From Eubacteriales Family XIII. Incertae Sedis bacterium (GTDB lineage Bacteria; Bacillota; Clostridia; Peptostreptococcales; Anaerovoracaceae), in assembly GCA_031261345.1 (NCBI GenBank), contig JAISKC010000055.1, positions 1 to 64,000 of the forward strand: a stretch of DNA of 64,000 bases, read 5' to 3'. The position numbers were made by a program, and so were the translations under genes. Below the pieces are notes generated by a model. The model had not been told where the DNA came from, made no database searches, and was given only the letters and a program-made list of their open reading frames with translations. Positions 1-7,111 of this stretch are shown piece after piece; position 1 is the stretch's first letter; each line of letters begins with the position of its first letter.

Positions 1-581
1 TTGCGTGTCCCATTTCCCTTTAGATACAAGTCAAATATTAGCCTTACCGTTTTTGCCTCCTCGGGTACAATCACCAAATTCCCGTGGATATCTTTCGTGT
101 ATCCGAGAAATTGAGAATAGTTTAGTTTCAGATTTCCTTTCTTCATACTTGCTCGTATGCCCAATTTAATGTTTTCACTTTTCGAGAAACTCTCCTCCTC
201 AGCAGCAGCGGCTAAGATTTCATATGTCAATGCTGGTGTTGTCATAGTGTTAATACCTCCTATTTCAAAATAGATTCCAACGTTTATTGATTTTAAAAAC
301 CGAATTTGTTTTATTATTTCTAACGCATCACGCCCAAATCGGCTGACTGATTTGACGATAATCAAATCTATTTTTCCTCTTTTGCAATTCCTTATCATTT
401 CTTTATATCCATTCCTCTTTTCAACTCTGAGCCCCGAAGCCACATCTGAATAGACACCTGCGGATACCCATTCGGTATTTGAATTTATCAATTTTGTGTA
501 ATATTCTGTTTGCATTTTTAAACTTGAAAGCTGCTCTTGACCATTTTTACTCACACGACAATAAGCAGCGACTTTCAACAA
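1..581 (-). CDS. Large serine recombinase, cut by the window edge
   Basis: An open frame on the minus strand runs off position 1. The N-terminus reads LKVAAYCRVS, which is the resolvase start with the nucleophilic serine in CRVS. It is followed by YSDVASG, VKSVSRFGRD and an AAAAEEE-SFSKSENIKLGIR segment, and then LGYTKDIHGNLVIVPEEAK, typical of the recombinase domain of large serine integrases. The likely start is one of two adjacent TTG codons (581 or 578) behind AAAGGTGAT; a GTG near 632 is an alternative. Such enzymes excise and integrate conjugative or mobilisable elements, so this is probably the terminal gene of an element extending to the left. Its neighbour is a duplicated tRNA-Thr end. 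The C-terminal zinc-ribbon and coiled-coil regions lie outside the window. Confidence 0.85.
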   Translation of the reverse strand, partial: MLKVAAYCRVSKNGQEQLSSLKMQTEYYTKLINSNTEWVSAGVYSDVASGLRVEKRNGYKEMIRNCKRGKIDLIIVKSVSRFGRDALEIIKQIRFLKSINVGIYFEIGGINTMTTPALTYEILAAAAEEESFSKSENIKLGIRASMKKGNLKLNYSQFLGYTKDIHGNLVIVPEEAKTVRLIFDLYLKGNGTR

Positions 582-668
582 TCGCTGATCACCTTTTTCT
601 GTTGCAACATTATTTAGATAATGATATTTCTTCACCACTTTATAATGATTATATGAATAATAAATAGA

Positions 669-700
669 AAAGGATACATTTCAACAAAAATGTATCCTTT
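669..700 (-). terminator. Rho-independent terminator next to the tRNA-Thr fragment
   Basis: A perfect 13-bp stem (AAAGGATACATTT and its complement) closes on a 6-nt loop and is followed on the minus strand by TTTCTATTTA. It sits just past the truncated tRNA-Thr 3' end and is probably the original tRNA terminator. The intact tRNA copy has a different, weaker hairpin. Confidence 0.6.
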
Positions 701-734
701 AACATGGAGCTACTGTCGGGAATTGAACCCGAGA
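691..734. repeat. Attachment-site-like direct repeat: 3' end of tRNA-Thr
   Basis: These 44 bases are identical to 1325-1368 and comprise the T-arm, acceptor 3' strand, CCA and 14 bp of downstream sequence of the tRNA-Thr gene. A duplicated tRNA 3' end next to a recombinase is the usual signature of site-specific integration. The two copies are 634 bp apart and enclose a hairpin array and an ATPase remnant. Confidence 0.7.
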
Positions 735-890
735 TGTCGCTTCGCTCCTCCTATGGGGCTCTGCCCCCTTTGGACGGGTGCTTCGCACCCTGACACCCCC
801 GAAGCGGTATCGTTTGGCGGCGAACCGCCAAACTTAGATGAGGGGAAATGCTTTCCCCTCAAACACCCCTTTGTCTCGGGTTCAATTCCC
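718..890. repeat. Array of short hairpins closed by a 17-bp inverted repeat
   Basis: The outer arms 718-734 and 874-890 are perfect inverted copies of the tRNA T-arm segment GGGAATTGAACCCGAGA. Inside lie four strong hairpins: GGGGCTCTGCCCC (755-767), GGGTGCTTCGCACCC (776-790), TTTGGCGG-CGAA-CCGCCAAA (813-832) and one at 840-860 with an AGGGGAAA stem. A further CGCTTCG/CGAAGCG pairing joins 738-744 to 800-806. No credible ORF is present. It could be a structured RNA or a MITE-like palindromic element inserted into the T-arm copy. Confidence 0.7.
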
Positions 891-911
891 TATTTCATAT
901 TCGATATATAC

Positions 912-944
912 AAAAAAGCGACAGGGGTCTCCTATCGCCTTTTT
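912..944. terminator. Bidirectional hairpin terminator
   Basis: The stem GCGACAGG/CCTATCGC is flanked by A6 on the left and T5 on the right, so it could stop transcription from either side. It lies between the hairpin array and the ATPase remnant. Confidence 0.55.
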
Positions 945-1005
945 ATGTTGTAACACCCTGAAAAAGATGCCATACACAAATAGGAAATCTTGGAGTATTT
1001 TTGGC

Positions 1006-1161
1006 TCAATCCTTTAACATAGAAATTGGCACTATATATACGCCATCTTTCTGCCTGTATGTAATACCAACTCCGACAATTACTACTAAACAGCGTGGTT
1101 CTCTACCACCCCTTTGTATTTTTCTATCTATGATGCGCTCTTTATAATTACTTTTATCCAT
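1006..1161 (-). pseudogene. C-terminal remnant of a DUF4143-type ATPase
   Basis: This 51-codon frame ends in VVIVGVGITYRQKDGVYIV followed by PISMLKD. That matches the C-terminus of AAA+/DUF4143 ATPases; compare the full-length protein at 21458-22732, which ends AIITGLGN...ADGIHVIPLHSIKP. The P-loop and central domains are missing. The sequence in front of it still holds a tandem repeat (1229-1290) like those in front of intact ATPase genes in this window. I infer an internal deletion that joined the 5' control region to the last ~30 codons. It might still be translated from the ATG at 1161, but there is no evidence of function. Confidence 0.6.
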
Positions 1162-1228
1162 TATTATTACACCATTTCCTATGTAAAATTATATTCAATT
1201 TATCATCAGTATAGCATACATCAATATC

Positions 1229-1290
1229 CTATTGCGTAAAAATCGAAATTTCTATTGCGTGAAAAACGAAAATTCTACTACGCATAATGC
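1229..1290. repeat. 23-bp tandem repeat, about 2.7 copies
   Basis: Copies begin at 1229, 1252 and (degenerate) 1275. The common part is CTATTGCGTRAAAA, followed by a CGAAA element. It lies upstream of the ATPase remnant, in the position expected for its promoter or operator. Confidence 0.7.
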
Positions 1291-1296
1291 AAAAAA

Positions 1297-1330
1297 GATA
1301 CACCCCATCTGTAGCAGTCTGAAATGTATC
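1297..1330 (-). terminator. Probable terminator of tRNA-Thr
   Basis: GATACA and TGTATC can pair across a 22-nt interval and are followed on the minus strand by T6. The stem is short, so the call is tentative. Confidence 0.4.
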
Positions 1331-1338
1331 CTTTAACA

Positions 1339-1414
<76 letters not shown>

Positions 1415-1468
1415 ATGCTTTTTCATTTGTTCTGCAGAAGAATCTATGATTCATGTAACTTTATTAGT

Positions 1469-2038
1469 TTAGTATAGGGCGAGCAGCTTTTCAACCTTTT
1501 TTTTCATACGGGTCAACGCGTTGTCTATGGACTTGGCGCTGCGGCCCAGCTCCTTTGCTATTGTCTGCGTGCTGTTTCCGTCAACGTAGAAGCCCCAAAC
1601 ACTGAGTTCGAAGTCGCTGAAGATTTTGTCCACATTGCCGCTTATATACGAGAGAAGCTCCGACAAAAGAACCATTTCCTCAGGATCCTCGTCCGCATAA
1701 TAGTTGTCGGTAACATTGATTGACACTGACTCGTTGAGCGGATTGTGCTTCTTTCTGGCAGCCATCTTGACCGCGTTGATGATCTGCCGTCTGATGCAGA
1801 TTTCCGCGAAAGTTCTGAAGGCGGCACCCGCTTCTATGTCGAAGTTTCTTATTGCGTAGAAAAGCCCTATCATGCCCTCCTGTATGACGTCATCCCTGTC
1901 GGCGCCGACCATGAAGTAGAGGTTGGCCTTGCTCTTCAGCGTGATGCGATATCGCTCATAAAGCTCTTCAATCGCCGCCTCATCGCCGCCTTTCGCAAGT
2001 ATTACTAGCTTCTCGTCCGTGAGTCTATTCTCTGCCAT
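1469..2038 (-). CDS. sigH: RNA polymerase sigma factor SigH (Spo0H family)
   Basis: 189 residues, a sigma-70-family factor of the SigH type. Region 2 is seen as YFMVGADRDDVIQEGMIGLF...AIRNFD, with FRTFAEICIRRQIINAVK for the -10-recognition and melting part. Region 4 is a C-terminal HTH (STQTIAKELGRSAKSIDNAL). In Firmicutes SigH directs early stationary-phase, competence and sporulation-entry genes. The ATG start overlaps the end of rlmB by 14 nt, so the two are probably translationally coupled, and rlmB-sigH is the conserved order. The protein is slightly shorter than the Bacillus enzyme. In many Clostridia rpmG-secE-nusG follow sigH; here the tRNA-Thr and an integrated element follow instead. 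Confidence 0.93.
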   Translation of the reverse strand: MAENRLTDEKLVILAKGGDEAAIEELYERYRITLKSKANLYFMVGADRDDVIQEGMIGLFYAIRNFDIEAGAAFRTFAEICIRRQIINAVKMAARKKHNPLNESVSINVTDNYYADEDPEEMVLLSELLSYISGNVDKIFSDFELSVWGFYVDGNSTQTIAKELGRSAKSIDNALTRMKKKVEKLLALY

Positions 2039-2753
2039 AGGAGACCTCGCTTATCACAATTGCTGCGGCTATGCTCGCGTTCAGGGAATTGACCTTGCCA
2101 CGCATAGCTATCGACACGAGAAAATCGCATTCATTCTTTACAATATGGGAAAGGCCCTTGCCCTCCGAGCCAACGACGATACCCACGCCGCCGGAGTAAT
2201 TCTGCTCCCTGTAAGGTTCTCCAGCCATATCGAGACCATACATCCATACGCCCAAATCCTTTAGCTCCTTCATCGCGGCCACAAGATTTGTAACTCTCAC
2301 TACCGGCAGGTGTGCTGCCGCGCCCGCTGAACTTTTCATGACGGTGGCGTTCACCGACGCCGCCCTGTTTTTGGGGATAATGACTCCGTGCACACCTGAA
2401 GCCTCCGCCGTTCTGATGATGGCACCGAGATTGTGAGGATCCTCAATGCCATCGAGCAATACTACGAAGGGAGACTCTCCGCTTTCTTCAGCGGCCTTGA
2501 GAAGATCGTCCAAATCCGCGTATTCAAATTCTTCTATGTAGGCAAGCACACCTTGATGGACGTTGCCATCGGACTGCCTATCCAGTACTTTTCTATCGAC
2601 ACTTTGAACTTTGATACCGGCATCTTTTGCCATGGCAAAGACCTTCTTGCCACTACCTTCAATGTTCTGTTGAATGAGAATCTTCTCGATTTTCGTGCCG
2701 GCCTTGATGGCCTCTATGACGGCGTTCCGACCGTAGATAATATTATTTTCCAA
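2025..2753 (-). CDS. rlmB: 23S rRNA (guanosine-2'-O-)-methyltransferase RlmB
   Basis: 242 residues, TrmH/SpoU family. The N-terminal substrate-binding domain starts NIIYGRNAVIEAIKAG. The SPOUT domain shows LLDGIEDPHNLGAIIRTAEA (motif 1), IVVGSEGKGLS (motif 2) and NSLNASIAAAI (motif 3), the parts that form the trefoil knot for S-adenosylmethionine. It should methylate the 2'-OH of G2251 (E. coli numbering) in the 23S P-loop. The start is a TTG preceded by AAGGAAA, 2 nt after the dihydrofolate reductase stop codon. It lies in the conserved mrnC-rlmB-sigH neighbourhood, here interrupted by the folate genes. Confidence 0.93.
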   Translation of the reverse strand: MENNIIYGRNAVIEAIKAGTKIEKILIQQNIEGSGKKVFAMAKDAGIKVQSVDRKVLDRQSDGNVHQGVLAYIEEFEYADLDDLLKAAEESGESPFVVLLDGIEDPHNLGAIIRTAEASGVHGVIIPKNRAASVNATVMKSSAGAAAHLPVVRVTNLVAAMKELKDLGVWMYGLDMAGEPYREQNYSGGVGIVVGSEGKGLSHIVKNECDFLVSIAMRGKVNSLNASIAAAIVISEVSYGRE

Positions 2754-2755
2754 AT

Positions 2756-3277
2756 TTATTTCCTTTTATATTCACAAAACGAAAACGAAATTCCGTTTTC
2801 CTCAAGGGGTTCGCCGCTATCAGCTTCGTAGAAATTTTCATCCTCATCAAGATTTGGGAAGAATGTGTCGGCCTCATGCACGCCAGAGATTTTAGTAACT
2901 AGGACTGCACTTGCATAGGGCAGCATTCCCGCATAGAGTTGTCCGCCTCCTATTACGAAGATCTTTGATTTATCATTTACCATAACATCATTACTGTCAA
3001 GCAGCGACAACGCTTTTTCAACGCTTTCCGCAAGATAGCAATCCTTTTTCTCGGCATCGGCTGCACTCATCGTTTTCGAAATTACTATATTTACTCGACC
3101 TGCGAGGCCCTTGCCATGAGACAAGGATTCCAAAGTCCGGCGCCCCATCAAGCAGACGCCGCCCAGCGTCTTTTCCCTGAAATATCGCAAATCCGAAGGC
3201 AAATGAACCAGCATACCGCCATCCTTGCCGATACCCCACTCCTCGTCAACAGCAACAATCATCTTTATATCAACCAT
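2756..3277 (-). CDS. folA: Dihydrofolate reductase
   Basis: 173 residues. It has IVAVDEEWGIGKDGGMLVHL at the N-terminus, then LPSDLRYFREKTLGG with the substrate-binding aspartate, VCLMGRRTLESL, and IFVIGGGQLYAGMLPYA for the NADPH site. It reduces dihydrofolate to tetrahydrofolate with NADPH. The thymidylate synthase gene lies 99 bp upstream, so the pair regenerates the folate used for dTMP synthesis. The ATG follows GAGGGG at a good distance. The 99-bp gap to thyA contains no gene I can see. Confidence 0.95.
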   Translation of the reverse strand: MVDIKMIVAVDEEWGIGKDGGMLVHLPSDLRYFREKTLGGVCLMGRRTLESLSHGKGLAGRVNIVISKTMSAADAEKKDCYLAESVEKALSLLDSNDVMVNDKSKIFVIGGGQLYAGMLPYASAVLVTKISGVHEADTFFPNLDEDENFYEADSGEPLEENGISFSFCEYKRK

Positions 3278-3376
3278 CTAAAACCCCTCAGATTGCCGGA
3301 ATTGGATTGCAACACACTGCACTCATGCTCGCCACGCTCACCATGCCGCAGTTCGACTGCCGCACTTCACTCGCCA

Positions 3377-4207
3377 TCAAACCGCCACCTCAATATCCTT
3401 GACCTGCGGCCCCGTCCGATAGTCCTCAAACCACACATCGTCAGGTGTGAAGTCGTAAAAATCCTTCACCTCCTCGTTGATGAAAAACTTCGGAGCAGGA
3501 TACTGCGGCCGCTCGATCAACTCCTCAATGATAGGCACGTGCCTGTCATAGATATGAGCATCAGAAATCACATGAACAAACTCCCCTGCCTCGAGCCCGC
3601 TGACCTGCGCAAACATATATACGAGCACCGCATACTGCATCACATTCCAACCGTTCGCCGCCAATATATCCTGCGACCTCTGATTGAGTATCGCATTCAG
3701 CTTTTTTCCAACCACGTTGAAAGTCATACTGTAGGCGCAGGGCTCAAGCCCCATCTCCGCCAAATCGGAAAAATTGTAAATATTCGTCATGATGCGCCGA
3801 CTATACGGCGTGTTCGCAAGTTGCCAAAGCACGTTGTCAACCTGATCCATCTCCCCGCCGGGAAACTTGTATTTCACGCCGAGCTGGTAGCCATAAGCCT
3901 TGCCGATAGACCCCTCTTCATCTGCCCAACTATCCCAGATGTGGCTGGAGAGATCCTTGATATTGTTCGACTTCCTCTGCCAAATCCACAGAATTTCGTC
4001 AACCGCGAGCTTGAGTGAAACCGGCCTAAGCGTCAGAGCCGGAAATTCCTCCGAAAGATCGTACCTGTTGACCACACCAAAGCGCTTGATAGTATGCGCC
4101 GGAGTGCCATCCTCCCACTTAGGGCGCACAACCTGCCCCGCGGACGAAAACCCGTCTGAAATTATCTCACTGCACATATTTACAAATAAAGTGTCCGCCT
4201 TGCTCAT
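3377..4207 (-). CDS. thyA: Thymidylate synthase
   Basis: 276 residues, ThyA type, converting dUMP to dTMP with methylene-tetrahydrofolate. The catalytic cysteine is in LEPCAYSMTF; the dUMP-phosphate and base contacts are in NQRSQDIL, GWNVMQYA and SDAHIYDRH. One oddity is that the residue after the catalytic cysteine is Ala, where E. coli-type enzymes have His (PCH), and the N-terminal loop around RFGVVNRYD is also divergent. This looks like a divergent clostridial ThyA clade rather than a broken gene, since the other key residues are intact. It starts 3 nt after mrnC ends, with GAGGAGAAA as ribosome binding site. Confidence 0.92.
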   Translation of the reverse strand: MSKADTLFVNMCSEIISDGFSSAGQVVRPKWEDGTPAHTIKRFGVVNRYDLSEEFPALTLRPVSLKLAVDEILWIWQRKSNNIKDLSSHIWDSWADEEGSIGKAYGYQLGVKYKFPGGEMDQVDNVLWQLANTPYSRRIMTNIYNFSDLAEMGLEPCAYSMTFNVVGKKLNAILNQRSQDILAANGWNVMQYAVLVYMFAQVSGLEAGEFVHVISDAHIYDRHVPIIEELIERPQYPAPKFFINEEVKDFYDFTPDDVWFEDYRTGPQVKDIEVAV

Positions 4208-4210
4208 TTT

Positions 4211-4591
4211 CTATTTCTCCTCAATTATCTCTATCGCCCGCTTCACGAACGCGTCGAGCTCCTCCGTCCTATCCGCCAGATAGTAGTGCCCCATCAGAGC
4301 CTCCATCGCCGTCGCGAGCCTGTAGTCCACGGGATCGGCATTTTTGGGAACAGTCTTCGGCTTCCTGTTCCGCGCCCTCTTTACCAGTAATTGGTCCTCA
4401 CTTGAGAGGCTATCCAAAACCACGCGCATCACCTTTGCCTGCGCGCCCGCATTCACGTAACGAATCGAATATCTGTGGAGTTTGTCCGCCGCAGTCCGTC
4501 CGCTTTCGAGGCAGTAACGCCTGACATATACCTCATATATCGCATCGCCCATAAAGGCAAGCGCCGTAGTTCCCAAACTGTTACTGTTCAA
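4211..4591 (-). CDS. mrnC: Mini-ribonuclease III
   Basis: 126 residues, a lone RNase III catalytic domain with no dsRNA-binding domain, the normal size for Mini-III. Visible motifs are LAFMGDAIYEVYVRRY (first acidic site), VNAGAQAKVM, the basic RARNRKPKTVPKNAD segment and YRLATAMEALMGHYYL (second acidic site). In Bacillus it matures 23S rRNA ends as a dimer. The start is TTG behind GAGGGTG. In most Firmicutes it lies directly between cysS and rlmB; here an EamA transporter separates it from cysS and the folate genes separate it from rlmB. Confidence 0.93.
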   Translation of the reverse strand: MNSNSLGTTALAFMGDAIYEVYVRRYCLESGRTAADKLHRYSIRYVNAGAQAKVMRVVLDSLSSEDQLLVKRARNRKPKTVPKNADPVDYRLATAMEALMGHYYLADRTEELDAFVKRAIEIIEEK

Positions 4592-4604
4592 TCAACACCC
4601 TCAA

Positions 4605-5528
4605 TTATTTTCCACTTTCCCGAAGCTTCCGATCGTCCAATTTTCCCTTCTGCCATATTACCACAAAGCCCGAGGCCATCACAATGATACCACCAGCGAT
4701 TTGAACGGGTCCGATGTGTTCGCCCAAAAGAATCCAGCCGAAAATTGTCGTGGCGACAGGAAGCATGTTCGAGTAAACGGAGCACGGCGTCGGCCCGATT
4801 ACATGGATAGCATTGACATAAATGACAAATCCTACCCCCTCGCTAATAGCACCGATGAACAGCAGGCCCGTCCATATAGAGAACGTCCACTGGTCTGGCG
4901 GCGGGCAGTTGTGAATGATGAACGGAAGCGAAAGAAGCGCCGTGCAAAACGTCTGATACATCGTCAGATCCAGAGGCTTGTAGGTGCGCGTCAGCCCCTT
5001 TGTCATGAAGTTGTAGATATTCCACGAAAACACCGCAGCGAAAATGAGCAGATATCCAATGGCCCCGCCGGAAAGGAAAGCGCTGATATCGCCGCCTATG
5101 ACGAGAGCAACGCCAACGATGCTCGCCACAATTCCGAATATTATCATGAAATTCGCCTTGGTTTTGAACAGGAAATACTCAGTAATGACAGACACAGCCG
5201 GTATGAATGCCAAGACGATGGTGATAACGGACACGGGCAAGTGATCCATCGCCTCGTATTCGCAGGCGAAGTATATGAGCTCGCCGACGAGCGCACACAA
5301 AAACAACAGCGGAATGTCCTTCTTTCTGAGAAAGAACCTCCTATCCAAGATGGTTTTCAGAATCGAAATCATACAGAAGCCCAGAAGAAACTTCATGAAT
5401 ACGAGAGTGAGCGGCGAGAAGACCAGTAGAACCGACTTCGCGACGACATACTCATAGCCCCAGACCAATACGACCAGACTCATTGCAATGTACGAAAATT
5501 TTTTCGAATTGAGCAGACGATGCTGCAT
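4605..5528 (-). CDS. EamA/DMT-family transporter
   Basis: 307 residues with about ten hydrophobic segments arranged as two EamA repeats. The N-terminal half has VLVWGYEYVVAKSVL and PLTLVFMKFLLGF; the second half has WNIYNFMTKGLTRTY and LGEHIGPVQIAGGIIVMASG. Members export metabolites or amino acids by antiport; the substrate cannot be told from sequence. It sits between cysS (24 bp upstream) and mrnC (13 bp downstream) on the same strand, so it is probably co-transcribed, but its position in this housekeeping operon is not the usual one. GAGGTAATAAC precedes the ATG. Confidence 0.88.
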   Translation of the reverse strand: MQHRLLNSKKFSYIAMSLVVLVWGYEYVVAKSVLLVFSPLTLVFMKFLLGFCMISILKTILDRRFFLRKKDIPLLFLCALVGELIYFACEYEAMDHLPVSVITIVLAFIPAVSVITEYFLFKTKANFMIIFGIVASIVGVALVIGGDISAFLSGGAIGYLLIFAAVFSWNIYNFMTKGLTRTYKPLDLTMYQTFCTALLSLPFIIHNCPPPDQWTFSIWTGLLFIGAISEGVGFVIYVNAIHVIGPTPCSVYSNMLPVATTIFGWILLGEHIGPVQIAGGIIVMASGFVVIWQKGKLDDRKLRESGK

Positions 5529-5552
5529 GTTATTACCTCGGGATCGTCCCCG

Positions 5553-6965
5553 TTATCTCTTTTCTTTGATGACCTGCACACCCTGCGGCGTGTCCTTTAA
5601 CGTGATTCCTTTTTCCTTGAGAATGTCCCTGATTTCGTCGGCTCTGGCCCAGTCCTTGTTCTCCCGCGCCTTCGCTCTGTCCTCAATCAAGGCGGCTACC
5701 TCGGTATCCTCGCCCTCAGGCTCCACCTCCTCTTCTTTTTCAAGAAGGCCGAGCACATTTGCGAGCTCGGTGAGAAGCGCCAAAGCACCGGTGGCGTATT
5801 CCTTTGAAACGCCCTCGGTTATTCTCAAATTTATCTCGGAAATCAACTCAAAGATGGCGGCAATCGCGTCCGCCGTGTTGAGATCGTCATCCATTACGGC
5901 AATGAATTTGTCCTTGTACTTTTGAAGTTCTGTGAGCTTCAACTCATCCTCTGCTGAAGCAGGCACGTCCGATTTGGCAATCAGGTGCTCAAGGCTATCC
6001 TTCGCATTGTACATACGTTCAAGGCTGCTCAAAGAAGCCTCGAGCAAATCGTCGCTATAGTTGATAGGACTCCTGTAATGCCCCGAAAGCAGGAAAAGCC
6101 TGACGACCTCGCCGTCATATTTTTGAAGTATCTCCCTGACAGTGAAGAAATTGCCTTTGGATTTTGACATCTTCTCCTTGTCGATTGTGATATATCCGTT
6201 ATGCATCCAGTAATTCGCAAAGGGCTTGCCACTCGCAGCCTCCGACTGTGCGATTTCGTTTTCATGGTGCGGAAAAACCAAGTCCTGACCACCGGCGTGA
6301 AGATCGATAGTCTCGTCCAAAAACCTTCTGGACATTGCACTGCACTCGATATGCCAACCTGGCCTACCCTTCCCCCAAGGAGAATCCCACGACAAATCCT
6401 CTCCTTCCTTTGACTTCTTCCAAAGTGCAAAGTCGAGCGGGTTTTTCTTTCTCTCATCAATGCCAATCCTTGCTCCGGACTTGAGCTCATCGAGATTTTG
6501 CCCCGAAAGTTTGCCGTAGTGCTCAAAGCTATCCGTATCAAAATAGACATCGCCATCAATTTCGTAGGCATTGCCCTTTTCGATTAGCGTGGATACCAAA
6601 TCTATTATCGCATCGATATTCTCCGAAACCTTAGGATGATGTGTGGCCTTTCTGACGTTCAGAGACTTGGCATCCTTGAAATACTCGCCAATGTATTTTT
6701 CACTGAGCTCGCTTGAATGAATCCCCTCCTCAGCGGCTCTACTTATGATCTTGTCATCGACATCCGTGAAATTTTGAACGAAATTCACCTTCTCACCGCG
6801 GTATTCCAAATACCGCCTCAGCGTATCGAAGACGACAAAAGGTCTGGCATTGCCAAGATGAAAATAATTGTAAACAGTCGGACCGCAAACATAGATGTTG
6901 AATTCACCTTCCCTGATGGGCTTGAGTTCCTCTTTGCTTCTCGTCATCGTATTGTAAATTTTCAT
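5553..6965 (-). CDS. cysS: Cysteinyl-tRNA synthetase
   Basis: 470 residues, class I. The HIGH-type motif is YFHLGNARPFVVFD, zinc ligands are in CGPTVY, ECSAMS and HHENE, and the KMSKS loop is KEKMSKSKGN. The C-terminal DALR-type helical domain follows, ending GVQVIKEKR. It charges tRNA-Cys. Length is normal for the family. It is probably the first gene of the minus-strand block ending with sigH. No T-box leader is visible in the ~60 bp before the terminator of the upstream gene. Confidence 0.96.
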   Translation of the reverse strand: MKIYNTMTRSKEELKPIREGEFNIYVCGPTVYNYFHLGNARPFVVFDTLRRYLEYRGEKVNFVQNFTDVDDKIISRAAEEGIHSSELSEKYIGEYFKDAKSLNVRKATHHPKVSENIDAIIDLVSTLIEKGNAYEIDGDVYFDTDSFEHYGKLSGQNLDELKSGARIGIDERKKNPLDFALWKKSKEGEDLSWDSPWGKGRPGWHIECSAMSRRFLDETIDLHAGGQDLVFPHHENEIAQSEAASGKPFANYWMHNGYITIDKEKMSKSKGNFFTVREILQKYDGEVVRLFLLSGHYRSPINYSDDLLEASLSSLERMYNAKDSLEHLIAKSDVPASAEDELKLTELQKYKDKFIAVMDDDLNTADAIAAIFELISEINLRITEGVSKEYATGALALLTELANVLGLLEKEEEVEPEGEDTEVAALIEDRAKARENKDWARADEIRDILKEKGITLKDTPQGVQVIKEKR

Positions 6966-7026
6966 ATAAACCTGTCCCGCACCGCTTGCAAAAATTTCAT
7001 CCTATTACTCTTCAAATTACTTGAAT

Positions 7027-7059
7027 AAAAAAGAGTAGCAGACCTGATGTCCGCCACTC
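7027..7059 (-). terminator. Rho-independent terminator of the M23 hydrolase gene
   Basis: The 11-bp stem GAGTGGCGGAC/GTCTGCTACTC (two mismatches) has a 5-nt loop and is followed on the minus strand by T6. It separates the hydrolase transcript from cysS. Confidence 0.8.
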
Positions 7060-7111
7060 CATGATACTACATGCTGCCTGTTATTTCAAATCCAAATAGC
7101 TCCTATAGCAC

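Noticed and set aside
690-953. An 87-codon plus-strand ORF across the hairpin array
   Set aside because: It is the translation of palindromes and a tRNA fragment; no ribosome binding site and no protein-like composition.
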